Origin: a virus
IMG/VR virus record: IMGVR_UViG_3300008261_000018
Coordinates: 21,175-85,174 of that record
Length of the DNA stretch: 64,000 nt
Direction: 5' to 3' (one strand)
The number at the start of each line of letters is the position of its first letter. Position 1 is the first letter of the stretch. Below the pieces are notes generated by a model. It searched no databases. It saw nothing but the letters and a program-made list of their open reading frames with translations, and was not told where the DNA came from. Of this stretch, positions 48,428 to 56,382 are shown piece after piece. The translations under genes and the position numbers were made by a program.

Positions 48428-48934
48428 TCAGCGCTCGTCGGTGAGCATTGCCCACACCGATTCGTAGGCCAGCTCTAACGCGTTGGTCACATCATCATTC
48501 CCCTTGAAGATGGCACGCAGTTCCCGCATCACCTTGTCTGCCCCCGCCATCACTAAGCCTCGGCGATCTTGACTTTTGGTTAGGCGCTCGATCTCCATGA
48601 CGTGTCCGCGCAGCTCCTTGGATAAATGCGCGATCCTCGTCGCAGCTGCGTCAGCTTTTATCAGATCGGCTTGCACCTGTTGGCGCAGAAAGTCAATGTC
48701 CGACTCCAGTTTGACGATTTCCGCAAGCATGATTTCGCGACGGTTCAGCTTGGGATACGCCTTGTTAACCCAAGCCTCGAGGTCCGTAAATGGACCGCTG
48801 TAGCCCAGCACCGAGGCGTAGAGCCAGATCTCATAAATCGAGTACGTCTTCTCCGCGTAGGCCAGGAAGCTCTCGCGCCTTCCGCCGTCCAGGGCGACAA
48901 GGAACTGCTCGACTTCCTTGGGGGCTTGATGCAT
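48428..48934 (-). CDS. putative terminase small subunit, 168 aa
   Basis: From MHQAPKEVEQFLVALDGGRR the protein is helical with a DNA-binding-like N-terminus (REIMLAEIVKLESDIDFLRQ) and a long coiled-coil middle (QVQADLIKADAAATRIAHLS). It lies immediately upstream of terL with a 29-nt gap, the canonical place for the small subunit. The longer frame to 49003 begins with low-quality sequence. The motif GTTTCACCCTA sits between the two terminase genes. Confidence 0.65.
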   Translation of the reverse strand: MHQAPKEVEQFLVALDGGRRESFLAYAEKTYSIYEIWLYASVLGYSGPFTDLEAWVNKAYPKLNRREIMLAEIVKLESDIDFLRQQVQADLIKADAAATRIAHLSKELRGHVMEIERLTKSQDRRGLVMAGADKVMRELRAIFKGNDDVTNALELAYESVWAMLTDER

Positions 48935-48953
48935 TGACGAACCAGTACCGCGA

Positions 48954-49703
48954 TCAGCCAAAGAAGCGCGAGCCCGTGGAACGGATAGCGCCCCGCGCGT
49001 CACTGCGCAGGCGCAGGGTCTGGGTTCCTTCTTCCTGCAGCTTCTTACGGTCCTCTTCGCCTTGAACTCGGTAGCCCAGGCGATCCTGCTCGCCCTGGGT
49101 CACCCTTGAGAGACGATCCTGCTCGCCTTCTGTGACCTTGAGCTTGCGGGCTTCATTGCCCTGTACGCCAATCAGATCCCGAGCGAGGCCGGCTTCCTGA
49201 GCCATCAGCTTCGAGGTGTTGCCCGTGCGTAGATTCTCAAGCCCTCCCTGGTACTTCCCCAGACTCCCCAGGAACGCGTCGTTGTACTGCACTGCGAGGC
49301 CCATATTGGCCCCTGTTGCGAACGTGTCCGCCAAATGGCCGGCAACCATCCCCCCGATGGTTTCGTTATCGGCGTATTTGTTCCCCAGATCGACCAGATT
49401 GCCGATACCCTCGTTGTACAGGTTCCCAGGGACCGTCTGGAAGTTATATGTCGGGCGGGTAGCTGTCTGAGCCTGAGTCGGCTGGGTAGCAGTGGTCGTT
49501 GCGGCTGTGCTGGGCTGCTCGTTCTTTCCTGAATTCTTACCTTTGCCTTTCTTCTTGTTTACGTCAGCGGCTTTGTTCTTGGCCGTATTCAACACGGTCG
49601 AAGCTTTCTGCTTCGTGGCTGGCGTAGTCGCCCGCGTCGACGGCTTGGCCGTTGTACGGACTTGCGCCTTTGACTTGGCCGCTTTTGCTGCTGGACTTGC
49701 CAT
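48954..49703 (-). CDS. basic virion protein with repeated EGEQDRL units, 249 aa
   Basis: The Lys/Ala/Thr-rich N-terminus (KAAKSKAQVRTTAKPSTRAT) looks like a DNA-binding tail of histone type. The C-terminus has repeated units (LKVTEGEQDRL, SRVTQGEQDRL, GYRVQGEEDRK). Similar repeats occur in cyanophage structural proteins. It may be packed with DNA inside the capsid. No family is recognised. Confidence 0.6.
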   Translation of the reverse strand: MASPAAKAAKSKAQVRTTAKPSTRATTPATKQKASTVLNTAKNKAADVNKKKGKGKNSGKNEQPSTAATTTATQPTQAQTATRPTYNFQTVPGNLYNEGIGNLVDLGNKYADNETIGGMVAGHLADTFATGANMGLAVQYNDAFLGSLGKYQGGLENLRTGNTSKLMAQEAGLARDLIGVQGNEARKLKVTEGEQDRLSRVTQGEQDRLGYRVQGEEDRKKLQEEGTQTLRLRSDARGAIRSTGSRFFG

Positions 49704-49724
49704 CGTTCTAGATCCTATTAGGGA

Positions 49725-50291
49725 TTACGCAAACAGAGCGGCCCCGCCAAGAGCCAGGTTAGTGATCAGATTCAAGATATTGGCCGTGTTCTGCTGCCCC
49801 ATTTGCTTTTCAGCTAGAGCGTTCACCTGGTCGTAGTACTGCTTATCGGAATCCAGAATCATCCGCAGGCGATCTGTGGTGCTCGCGTCTAGCGCCTGTT
49901 CGTGACCGTAGCTGGCGCCCAGTAGCGAGCTCTGAGCGCCAACATTGGCGGCCAGCTTCTTGCCATAGGCAGTGGTATCGATATCCGTTTTCTGCTGAAG
50001 CACTGGGATTTGTGCCTTTGCAAAATCCAGGGTTACAGCGTTATCCCTAGCTCTTGCTGCAGTCTGTGCTGCAGTCTGCTGCTCAAAACTGTCGATGGAT
50101 TCACTCGTCGTGCTTGGAACGCTTGAGCTGCTTTGACCACGCTTGGCCCGCTCGGCTTGGAATTGCTGCCAAAGCTTGTCTTTCTGAGGGTCTGCGTATC
50201 CGATCGTGCCGTCTGCCTTGACCCCTGCACCCATGGCTTTGAGCTTTTCGCTCAACTGCTTTTTCAGGAGCTCATCTACTGCGTTAGCCAT
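49725..50291 (-). CDS. hypothetical internal virion protein, 188 aa
   Basis: Helical, Gln/Ala/Ser/Thr-rich, with a coiled coil (TTAYGKKLAANVGAQSSLLG, DKQYYDQVNALAEKQMGQQN) and a hydrophobic C-terminus (ILNLITNLALGGAALFA) that could insert into a membrane. It abuts the next gene at 50291. It belongs to a run of similar proteins (48.9-59.3 kb), which I read as ejection proteins. Confidence 0.6.
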   Translation of the reverse strand: MANAVDELLKKQLSEKLKAMGAGVKADGTIGYADPQKDKLWQQFQAERAKRGQSSSSVPSTTSESIDSFEQQTAAQTAARARDNAVTLDFAKAQIPVLQQKTDIDTTAYGKKLAANVGAQSSLLGASYGHEQALDASTTDRLRMILDSDKQYYDQVNALAEKQMGQQNTANILNLITNLALGGAALFA

Positions 50292-50902
50292 TATTTGGCA
50301 CCTGCCTGCTGGAGGAACTTCTCGAATAACTCCATGTTACTGGCTGTATTCGCTACGTCTGTTAGCGAGGCGGGTTGTGGAGCTGCATACGTCGGTGTTG
50401 CCTGGAATAAGGCACTTGCATTCACGTCACTCCCCGCTGCATCCATGGATGGCAGCGGGCCAATTCCTTTCAACGCAGCAACCAGGCCTCCTGTAGATCC
50501 GGCCATGCGAGTGCCGCGGCTCTGACTAAGCGCATCTTCCGCTTGGGCGACTCCCAACAAGGTGTCGTAAGAATTGCGCTTCTTGGGTACCACGAGGGAC
50601 GCGGCTTGTACGCCTGCACCGCCTGCCAGGTTCGCCAGGTTGGCGATCCGATTACGCTTATCCGCTAGGGCATCGCGCTCGCGGTAGTAGTCGTACTGAG
50701 CCTCATCTCGTTTGTTTGCCGCATATTCGCCCAGCGCCTCTCTGGCGAATTGCATCTCTTGCTTGTACTTCTCTAACGGAATCTTTGCTAGTAGTTCGCT
50801 GAAGCGATCCTCCTTGACATTCTCGAACCCTGGCACAGGGTCTACCTGCCTAAAACCGGCCGCGTAATTACCGGCTGTATTCGGCGAGAAAAGCGCAAAC
50901 AT
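50291..50902 (-). CDS. hypothetical internal virion protein, 203 aa
   Basis: Basic helical middle (LEKYKQEMQFAREALGEYAA, RIANLANLAGGAGVQAASLV) with an Ala/Gly hydrophobic patch. Starts at MFALFSPNTAGNYAAG and touches both neighbours by one base. No family is recognised; an ejection-type protein is likely by composition. Confidence 0.55.
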   Translation of the reverse strand: MFALFSPNTAGNYAAGFRQVDPVPGFENVKEDRFSELLAKIPLEKYKQEMQFAREALGEYAANKRDEAQYDYYRERDALADKRNRIANLANLAGGAGVQAASLVVPKKRNSYDTLLGVAQAEDALSQSRGTRMAGSTGGLVAALKGIGPLPSMDAAGSDVNASALFQATPTYAAPQPASLTDVANTASNMELFEKFLQQAGAK

Positions 50903-51669
50903 CAGCTGAACAATGCTTGTGTTAGGAGGGCCTGCTGGACCTGAGCGTTCTGCTGCGCATTCAAGGCGGCAGTGTTCATGGTGTTCGCGAAGTTGTAGTC
51001 GCGGTTCACCGCTGCCTGCATCTTCAGCCGCTCGAAATCATCCGCCTGCTTAAGCTTGGCGATCTCGGCCATGATCGGCAGTTGACTCTTGAGCTTCTCG
51101 TTTTCAAGCTCTGTTTGCATCCGGGCCTGCCGCGCTTGTCGCCGCAGCTCGGCATCTTGCGGATCCTCGTTGGTGACCAGTCCGTAGAGGCCGCTCATTA
51201 TCCCTTTGCCTGCAGCGCCACCGCCTGTCGCACCAAGAATCCCGCCAACTACGCCCCCAATCGGGCCGCCCATAAATGTCCCCGCGGCGGCACCTGCTAA
51301 GCCGCCGCCCAGATTTCCGCCTGTTACTCCGAGAGCTTCCGCGATGTTCTTGCTCAGTGGATCGTCCTGGTCAGCCAGTTCTGCAGCACCCGCCAGCAGA
51401 GCAAGCAACCCGCCCGCGCCGGCAAGTTTGAACTTGTTGTTCTTGACGACGTTATTCAATCCCTCTATGAATTGGCTGCTCCCCGCGGCTCGCCCACCTT
51501 TGCCCAGGGCGGGCGCACTTGAAGCGGCATCGATCACGACCTCAACCGGGGAAACTGGGATTGCTTGATCCCGCTGCGTCTGACGACGTCGCTGCTCACC
51601 CTGCATATATCTCTGGGTAGGAGTCACTTCAGCGCGTATCCACGATCCTTCGATTCTAAAAGGCTTCAA
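50902..51669 (-). CDS. glycine-zipper membrane-active virion protein, 255 aa
   Basis: The middle (about 80-165) contains GxxxG-type Gly/Ala blocks (GAGGLLALLAGAAELA, GGNLGGGLAGAAAGTFMGGPIGGVVGGILGATGGG in several zipper turns) typical of membrane-inserting proteins. The C-terminus is a Gln/Asn-rich helix (ALNAQQNAQVQQALLTQALF). Its start overlaps the PP-loop gene upstream by 4 nt. It may form a channel during DNA ejection. Confidence 0.65.
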   Translation of the reverse strand: MKPFRIEGSWIRAEVTPTQRYMQGEQRRRQTQRDQAIPVSPVEVVIDAASSAPALGKGGRAAGSSQFIEGLNNVVKNNKFKLAGAGGLLALLAGAAELADQDDPLSKNIAEALGVTGGNLGGGLAGAAAGTFMGGPIGGVVGGILGATGGGAAGKGIMSGLYGLVTNEDPQDAELRRQARQARMQTELENEKLKSQLPIMAEIAKLKQADDFERLKMQAAVNRDYNFANTMNTAALNAQQNAQVQQALLTQALFS

Positions 51670-52472
51670 TCCTGCATATAGCTGAGCTTCTCGGGCTCAA
51701 CCCAAGGCACTTTGTCCGCGACGTTCTCGATTGTCATGCCCAGCTTCGGGCACTCAACGAACTTCGGCGCATCAGGCCTGCTATCTAGGCACCGCGTACA
51801 CGCATGCACGTAGTCAGCATTGACGCGACGATCCGGTCTTTCGCGCCACTTGCCGTTCACTTTCTCGTAGCGCTCAGCGTCATAGGGGACCTGATACTGC
51901 TCTGTATAGGACCAGACATCTTCATGGCTCCAGTCTCTCAGAGGGAATAGCAGTGAAGCTTCTTGCGGAAGCACTCGGGCTTCAACCCTCGTTCCCGCGT
52001 CACCGCCAAGCACCTGGTCCGTGTCGCAACCCTTGTGGCCTATCCATATCGCATCAAAGTGCGGCATCACCAATCCGCGCTGCTTCGGGCGCCTCAGGAT
52101 ATCCAGGGTGCACACCCATGGGAGATCTTCAACTGGCTCAACAATCCCCGTCGGGCAGGTCAGGCGCGTCCTGTTGAAGGCGTAGACATTTTGTACTTCG
52201 TACTCGTCATCGGTCTGTTGCATCGCTGAGCACTCTGGGTGCCAGGTGTGGACCAGCAGTTCCCACTCGCGAATGATCCGCTCTTGAAACTCATACTTCC
52301 GCGGCTGCCATGGCTCACGGAAGAACACCACTTCGGGACTTAACCCAACCTGTCGCAGCAGATGCAACAGCACCATGCTGTCCTTCCCGCCAGACCAGCA
52401 CAGCAGCGTCTTCGGGAATCTTTCAGCTGCGGCGGCTATGCGATTTCGCGTTTCTTCGTACAGCGAATTCAA
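51666..52472 (-). CDS. PP-loop ATPase, PAPS reductase-like family, 268 aa
   Basis: LLCWSGGKDSMVLLHLL (about 23-39) is the PP-loop, followed by strand-helix units of the adenine nucleotide alpha-hydrolase fold (VVFFREPW, FDAIWIGHK, LFPLRDWSHEDVWSY). The latter resembles the P-L-x-D-W-x-x-x-D-V-W motif of PAPS and ATP sulfurylase-type enzymes. The C-terminus carries a C-T-R-C-L-D and V-E-C-P-K Cys set. A sulfotransfer or thiolation role, or nucleotide metabolism, is possible. DndC is a relative, but no other dnd gene is nearby. Confidence 0.85.
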   Translation of the reverse strand: MNSLYEETRNRIAAAAERFPKTLLCWSGGKDSMVLLHLLRQVGLSPEVVFFREPWQPRKYEFQERIIREWELLVHTWHPECSAMQQTDDEYEVQNVYAFNRTRLTCPTGIVEPVEDLPWVCTLDILRRPKQRGLVMPHFDAIWIGHKGCDTDQVLGGDAGTRVEARVLPQEASLLFPLRDWSHEDVWSYTEQYQVPYDAERYEKVNGKWRERPDRRVNADYVHACTRCLDSRPDAPKFVECPKLGMTIENVADKVPWVEPEKLSYMQD

Positions 52473-52870
52473 ATCAGAGCGCCGGCCACCGCTCCACCGA
52501 TGCTACCTACTGCTCCAATAATTGACCCCGTTCTTGATGCGCCGGCCTGCGCGGAAGCGGCTGCTCGCTGCGCAGCGGCCATTTCTTCTGCTGCCTTCAC
52601 GCTTGCCCAGGAGTCCAGCGCCCCTCGTGCAAGACCTTGCTCTGCTGCATGCCCCTGCATCGCTCCGCCAAGTATCTGCTCCGTTCCAGTGCTATCGAAT
52701 ACCCCCTCGCCGGGCAGCTCGGGAGTCGCTTCGTAATCCTTTCGCGCGCGGTACGCACGAGAGCTATCCAGGAAATTTCCACCATCCAGGAACGACGACG
52801 CGAATGGACTACTTGAGTCGTCGTCGCTGTCTAGGAAATCCGACTTAAAGCTGCCTGCCTTGAATGCCAT
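52469..52870 (-). CDS. hypothetical internal virion protein, 133 aa
   Basis: From MAFKAGSFKSDFLDSDDDSS the protein is acidic at first (FLDSSRAYRARKDYEATPE). Then it is Ala/Gly/Ser-rich with a hydrophobic C-terminus (GSIIGAVGSIGGAVAGALI). It overlaps the PP-loop gene by 4 nt. Similar in design to the 164-aa neighbour. Confidence 0.55.
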   Translation of the reverse strand: MAFKAGSFKSDFLDSDDDSSSPFASSFLDGGNFLDSSRAYRARKDYEATPELPGEGVFDSTGTEQILGGAMQGHAAEQGLARGALDSWASVKAAEEMAAAQRAAASAQAGASRTGSIIGAVGSIGGAVAGALI

Positions 52871-52892
52871 GACGAGGTTCCTTGTTGTTAGC

Positions 52893-53387
52893 TCACCAGC
52901 CGGTAAGGCCCCAGCCACTGCTGGGCGCCTTTGCCCAGTTCCCCGAAAAGTCCGTTACTCCAGATGTCCAGCTACTGGGCACTTGCGCTGACCCATTCCA
53001 GAGGTTCTTATTGCTCCAGTCAATGCCGGAGTTCACCTGCCCCCACGCAGACCCGTCCGCGAAAGATCCCACGCCGGAGGCTGATCCGGAATAGCTCGGG
53101 GCTTTGGCGCTATTCGCCGCATTCATTTTGCCAAGGCCGCCGATCACGCCGCTTGCCAAGCCGCTAATACCACTCATGATCCCTCCGAACATCGTGGCGT
53201 TCGCCATTTGCTCTCCCGCAAAGCGCGTTGCGTCGGCTCCTGCTTCTGCAGCTTTGATCTTGCTGCGAGCCGCAAGTGCCGAGCCCGCCATGCTCATCTC
53301 GTCTTGATAATTACTCAGCGCCAGTCCGCCAATCGTATCTCCGACGTTTGACTTGAACCGGCCAAAGCCGCCAATCGGGGCAACCAC
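52893..53387 (-). CDS. hypothetical internal virion protein, 164 aa
   Basis: Gly/Ser/Ala-rich with a central hydrophobic Gly stretch (ATMFGGIMSGISGLASGVIG) and an aromatic Trp/Gly-rich C-terminus (NKNLWNGSAQVPSSW, SSGWGLTGW). It lies 3 nt from the 459-aa gene. An ejection-type virion protein is likely; no family is recognised. Confidence 0.55.
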   Translation of the reverse strand: MVAPIGGFGRFKSNVGDTIGGLALSNYQDEMSMAGSALAARSKIKAAEAGADATRFAGEQMANATMFGGIMSGISGLASGVIGGLGKMNAANSAKAPSYSGSASGVGSFADGSAWGQVNSGIDWSNKNLWNGSAQVPSSWTSGVTDFSGNWAKAPSSGWGLTGW

Positions 53388-53390
53388 TGA

Positions 53391-54770
53391 TTACACCTCT
53401 TCCAAGGATTCTTCTTGAGGCGCGGTGCCTTTCATGGCCCTGCGCAGTGATTCTAAAACGTGTCCAGCCAGGGCCGTTCCGGTCAATGCGCCAGAACTAT
53501 TCATCAGGACGCTCTTGGCGACTTGTGTCTCGTTGGCATCGACTTGATCGCGGTACGCCTTATGAGCGGCTTCGTATTCCGGGCGATGGACTTCTGTCTT
53601 CTTACTGCTCTTTGTCACCCGAGTCAACCCCCTCTTGACGCGCTCCTCTTGCTCGAGGAACTCTCTCTTGAGGTTTTCGTATTCCAGCCCCTTGCGCTGC
53701 GCTTGCTCGTACCCGCCAGCTGATGCGACCTTCTGCGCTCCGACCTTCATGCCACGCCGCGCACCGATCACCGCCGCCACCGCAGGGAGCACCCCAGTAG
53801 CCAAGGGGATGCTCTTGCCCATGAATGTCACTTCAGGGCCGTGAATGCCATCCATGGTGGCCTTGATTGGCAAACTGTTCCCAAACAAATACGACTTGTA
53901 CTCGTCGTATTCCTGCTTCGAGACATCAGGCCGTTCTTTGACGAACTCCTCGTAGGGCAGTAGTGCGCCGCTGCGACCCAAGAAATATCGGCTACCCAGC
54001 TCACCGATCGGATCGGTCGTTTGCCGGGGATCCACCTCACTAGGCAGCACCGCCTTGTATCCCGCTTCGCGGCCAAAGTTGCCAATGCCCATCGACATTG
54101 CAATCCACGCGGGGGCCAATGCCGCCATGCGGGGCGCCCTACGGGTGATTAGCGGTACGTCCTCGCCAATGAACTTCCCCTGCCCGGTCTCTTGCTTGAA
54201 CTTCTGGCCCGCCTGGTGCATCCCGTGCAGCATCGCGACCGTCGTGATCGCTTGCGGGGCATTCAGAAACCACCAGATATTGCGCAGGCCATCCGTGACA
54301 AAATCGTTCGCGGCAACACCGGCCACCTGAGCCGCCTTGGCCCGGTAGTTGCCAGTTCCCGCGTCGATTTCTTCCGGGCCGTCCAGGCTCGGCAGCTTGC
54401 CTAGCTCAACGGTGTAACGGCGCAGCTCAGGGTCGTTAGCTCTCGCCTCTTGGTAAAACTTCGTTTCTTGGTCGCTATAGCCGCCAAGGCGCATGCCGCT
54501 TACGGTGTCTCGCGCCTTCCCTGCGGGCAGCATGTCTGCTAACGCCTTGCCCCACTGGGTATCACCTACCGACTGCGGCAACGCCTGACGTGCGACACCA
54601 AGCAGCGGAGACGAGGCCAGCATCCCGCGTATCGGCGCCACCTCGTAGCCATCACTGCCAGCCAGCCGTGCGAGGTGCTGCTGGTACTCCTTCGAGCTCG
54701 AGTTGAAGGCCTGCTGAAAGACCCGCCCTAGGTCATCCCAGGTCGGCTCACTCGGGTAGCTAGGAGACAT
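53391..54770 (-). CDS. large internal virion protein with membrane segments, 459 aa
   Basis: Soluble N-terminus (WDDLGRVFQQAFNSSSKEYQ), several hydrophobic segments in the middle (WWFLNAPQAITTVAMLHGMH, RMAALAPAWIAMSMGIG, ATGVLPAVAAVIGARRG), and a basic coiled-coil C-terminus. It overlaps the next gene upstream by 11 nt. It may span host membranes during DNA delivery, as internal core proteins of podoviruses do. No catalytic motif is seen. Confidence 0.6.
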   Translation of the reverse strand: MSPSYPSEPTWDDLGRVFQQAFNSSSKEYQQHLARLAGSDGYEVAPIRGMLASSPLLGVARQALPQSVGDTQWGKALADMLPAGKARDTVSGMRLGGYSDQETKFYQEARANDPELRRYTVELGKLPSLDGPEEIDAGTGNYRAKAAQVAGVAANDFVTDGLRNIWWFLNAPQAITTVAMLHGMHQAGQKFKQETGQGKFIGEDVPLITRRAPRMAALAPAWIAMSMGIGNFGREAGYKAVLPSEVDPRQTTDPIGELGSRYFLGRSGALLPYEEFVKERPDVSKQEYDEYKSYLFGNSLPIKATMDGIHGPEVTFMGKSIPLATGVLPAVAAVIGARRGMKVGAQKVASAGGYEQAQRKGLEYENLKREFLEQEERVKRGLTRVTKSSKKTEVHRPEYEAAHKAYRDQVDANETQVAKSVLMNSSGALTGTALAGHVLESLRRAMKGTAPQEESLEEV

Positions 54771-55362
54771 ATTGACCTCCGATGATCTGCCTCGGCTGAC
54801 CGGAGCCCAGGGCCATGCCGCCAGTGCCGAGAGCGCCCGAGGTTAATAGCGCTGCAAGGGCCAGATTCATATCCTCTTCGCTGTCTTGATCTTCCGCCTC
54901 GGACCGCTTGCCACCCTGCTGTTGACTGACGTATTCGTCTAGTTGTGAGTTGTAGAACGCACGCGGCACAAAAAACTGGAGGGGCAAAGCAGCCACGTCT
55001 CCGATATTCATGCCCATGTCGGTCATTTCCCTGAGGTACTGCTCTTTGCTCACTCCTTCCGGGAGGGGTTTGGCGTCAAGGTTGTTCAACCGTCGCGTAG
55101 CCATATTGCGCGCGACACCTCGACCTGCCAAGTTCCCGAGCAGTGATAGGCCGACGCTTGTTGCCAACTCCTCGCCGGCTGCCAACGCCCTGGCTCCCCC
55201 TTCCGTCCCGTCAGGCAGGCTCGAAGCAACCAATCCCGCTCCCAACAGCTCCGGGCCAAAGCGCAGCGCAAGCGATGCGTAGTCCTTGCCGGTCTGTGCC
55301 GGGAAAATATCCTTCAGCGCTCGTGTCAGCGCGGGGATGCCTGCAGCTAAACGGAGTCCCAT
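54760..55362 (-). CDS. hypothetical internal virion protein, 200 aa
   Basis: Mostly helical with hydrophobic Leu/Ala/Gly segments (FGPELLGAGLVASSLPDG, SVGLSLLGNLAGRG, LALAALLTSGALGTGGMALG) and a short acidic stretch (EAEDQDSEEDMN). Position and composition place it with the other ejection-type proteins. No family is recognised. Confidence 0.55.
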   Translation of the reverse strand: MGLRLAAGIPALTRALKDIFPAQTGKDYASLALRFGPELLGAGLVASSLPDGTEGGARALAAGEELATSVGLSLLGNLAGRGVARNMATRRLNNLDAKPLPEGVSKEQYLREMTDMGMNIGDVAALPLQFFVPRAFYNSQLDEYVSQQQGGKRSEAEDQDSEEDMNLALAALLTSGALGTGGMALGSGQPRQIIGGQYVS

Positions 55363-55364
55363 TG

Positions 55365-55655
55365 TTATACGTAACCGGCGTCAGGACCGTAGGGGCCGTT
55401 TGCGAAGTACTGAGCCCATTGTCCGACCGCAGCCTGACCATCCGGCTCTTGAATCATTGAGCCAAATTGGCCATTCATACCGAGGCTCCCAGCGATCAGA
55501 TCACCAGCGAACCGCCCTGACGGCCGCTTCACGGGACTACCAGCTTCAAAGCCCAGGCCGCCGGCGATATTCTCTTCTTGATCCTGCTTACTGCGGATCG
55601 CTAGATCGAAAATTCGACCCTGCGTATCAGCATCCTCTGGGATCCTATAAGCCAC
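55365..55655 (-). CDS. hypothetical protein, 96 aa
   Basis: MAYRIPEDADTQGRIFDLAI begins a soluble protein with a Gln/Glu stretch and a Gly/Tyr/Pro-rich end (WAQYFANGPYGPDAGYV). It lies 2 nt from the 200-aa gene. No family is recognised. Confidence 0.55.
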   Translation of the reverse strand: MAYRIPEDADTQGRIFDLAIRSKQDQEENIAGGLGFEAGSPVKRPSGRFAGDLIAGSLGMNGQFGSMIQEPDGQAAVGQWAQYFANGPYGPDAGYV

Positions 55656-55720
55656 GCCAGCCGCTATAGGTTTTCAACATCCTAGCGATGACGCAGCTTT
55701 CTATTCCTCGCAATCAATGA

Positions 55721-56122
55721 TTAACGGGTGGGATCGTATCCAGGGGTCGGTGCCGGCACAGGCGAAGGTGCAGGCGTTGAAGTCCCCGTCTGCGGCTTGC
55801 TTGCGCCAGAGGTCAACATTGGCTTGCGAGGGCGAGGCTTAGTTTCCGGCCCGGGGCCGCGACCAGGGCGCGGACGGCTCGCCATTTCGTTTGTTTTGGC
55901 TGCTGCCTTGGCGGCATTCTTTTGCTTGGCTTTTTCCTTGCCGGCTCGTACGACCGATTTCTTGCGAGCTTCGGTCTCCTGCTTCTTTTGGTTGCTCTGT
56001 TCGCCGCTCACACTCACGCGACCACCACCGCCCGACTTTGGCGCGCTAGGTGCAGCCTTGCCCTTTCGATACGCGGCGACCTTGGCGACAGCGCTCTTGG
56101 CCTGCTTACTAGCTCTCTTCAT
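55721..56122 (-). CDS. Lys/Ala-rich basic protein, 133 aa
   Basis: KRASKQAKSAVAKVAAYRKG and NQKKQETEARKKSVVRAGKE give a strongly basic, histone-H1-like composition. A Pro/Thr-rich tail follows (PAPSPVPAPTPGYDPTR). It may bind the packaged DNA. Low complexity limits any family call. Confidence 0.6.
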   Translation of the reverse strand: MKRASKQAKSAVAKVAAYRKGKAAPSAPKSGGGGRVSVSGEQSNQKKQETEARKKSVVRAGKEKAKQKNAAKAAAKTNEMASRPRPGRGPGPETKPRPRKPMLTSGASKPQTGTSTPAPSPVPAPTPGYDPTR

Positions 56123-56142
56123 TGTTGTATGAGGTTGGCCGC

Positions 56143-56382
56143 CTACTTGGCGATGACGTTCTTGTAAAAGTTCGCCTTCTTAACCATCTTAGAGCTGTAT
56201 TCAGCCTTGTTCCCAAGCACCTGCTCGGCGAATGCTTTACGCCCCTCTGGTGTATCTGCGTGCCCTGCTTTGGTCGCAGCAGCCGTGAACGTGCCGCCGG
56301 TTCCGCCCTTGCTTGCCGGCTTGCTCATCTTCTTGAAGGCCTGGGTCAAACCCTTGGCCTTCTCGCGTTTTTCTTGGCTCAT
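56143..56382 (-). CDS. small basic virion protein, 79 aa
   Basis: SQEKREKAKGLTQAFKKMSK, then GGTGGTFTAAATKAGHADTP and FAEQVLGNKAEYSSKMVKKA, ending NFYKNVIAK. Lys-rich, with an A-N-F-x-K-N-x x end reminiscent of the A-x-F-A-K-N end of some small phage virion proteins. It overlaps the 958-aa gene by 4 nt. Confidence 0.55.
   Translation of the reverse strand: MSQEKREKAKGLTQAFKKMSKPASKGGTGGTFTAAATKAGHADTPEGRKAFAEQVLGNKAEYSSKMVKKANFYKNVIAK

Noticed and set aside
51666-52472. Complete Dnd phosphorothioation system
   Set aside because: Only the PP-loop protein is present; no dndB, dndD or dndE gene lies nearby.
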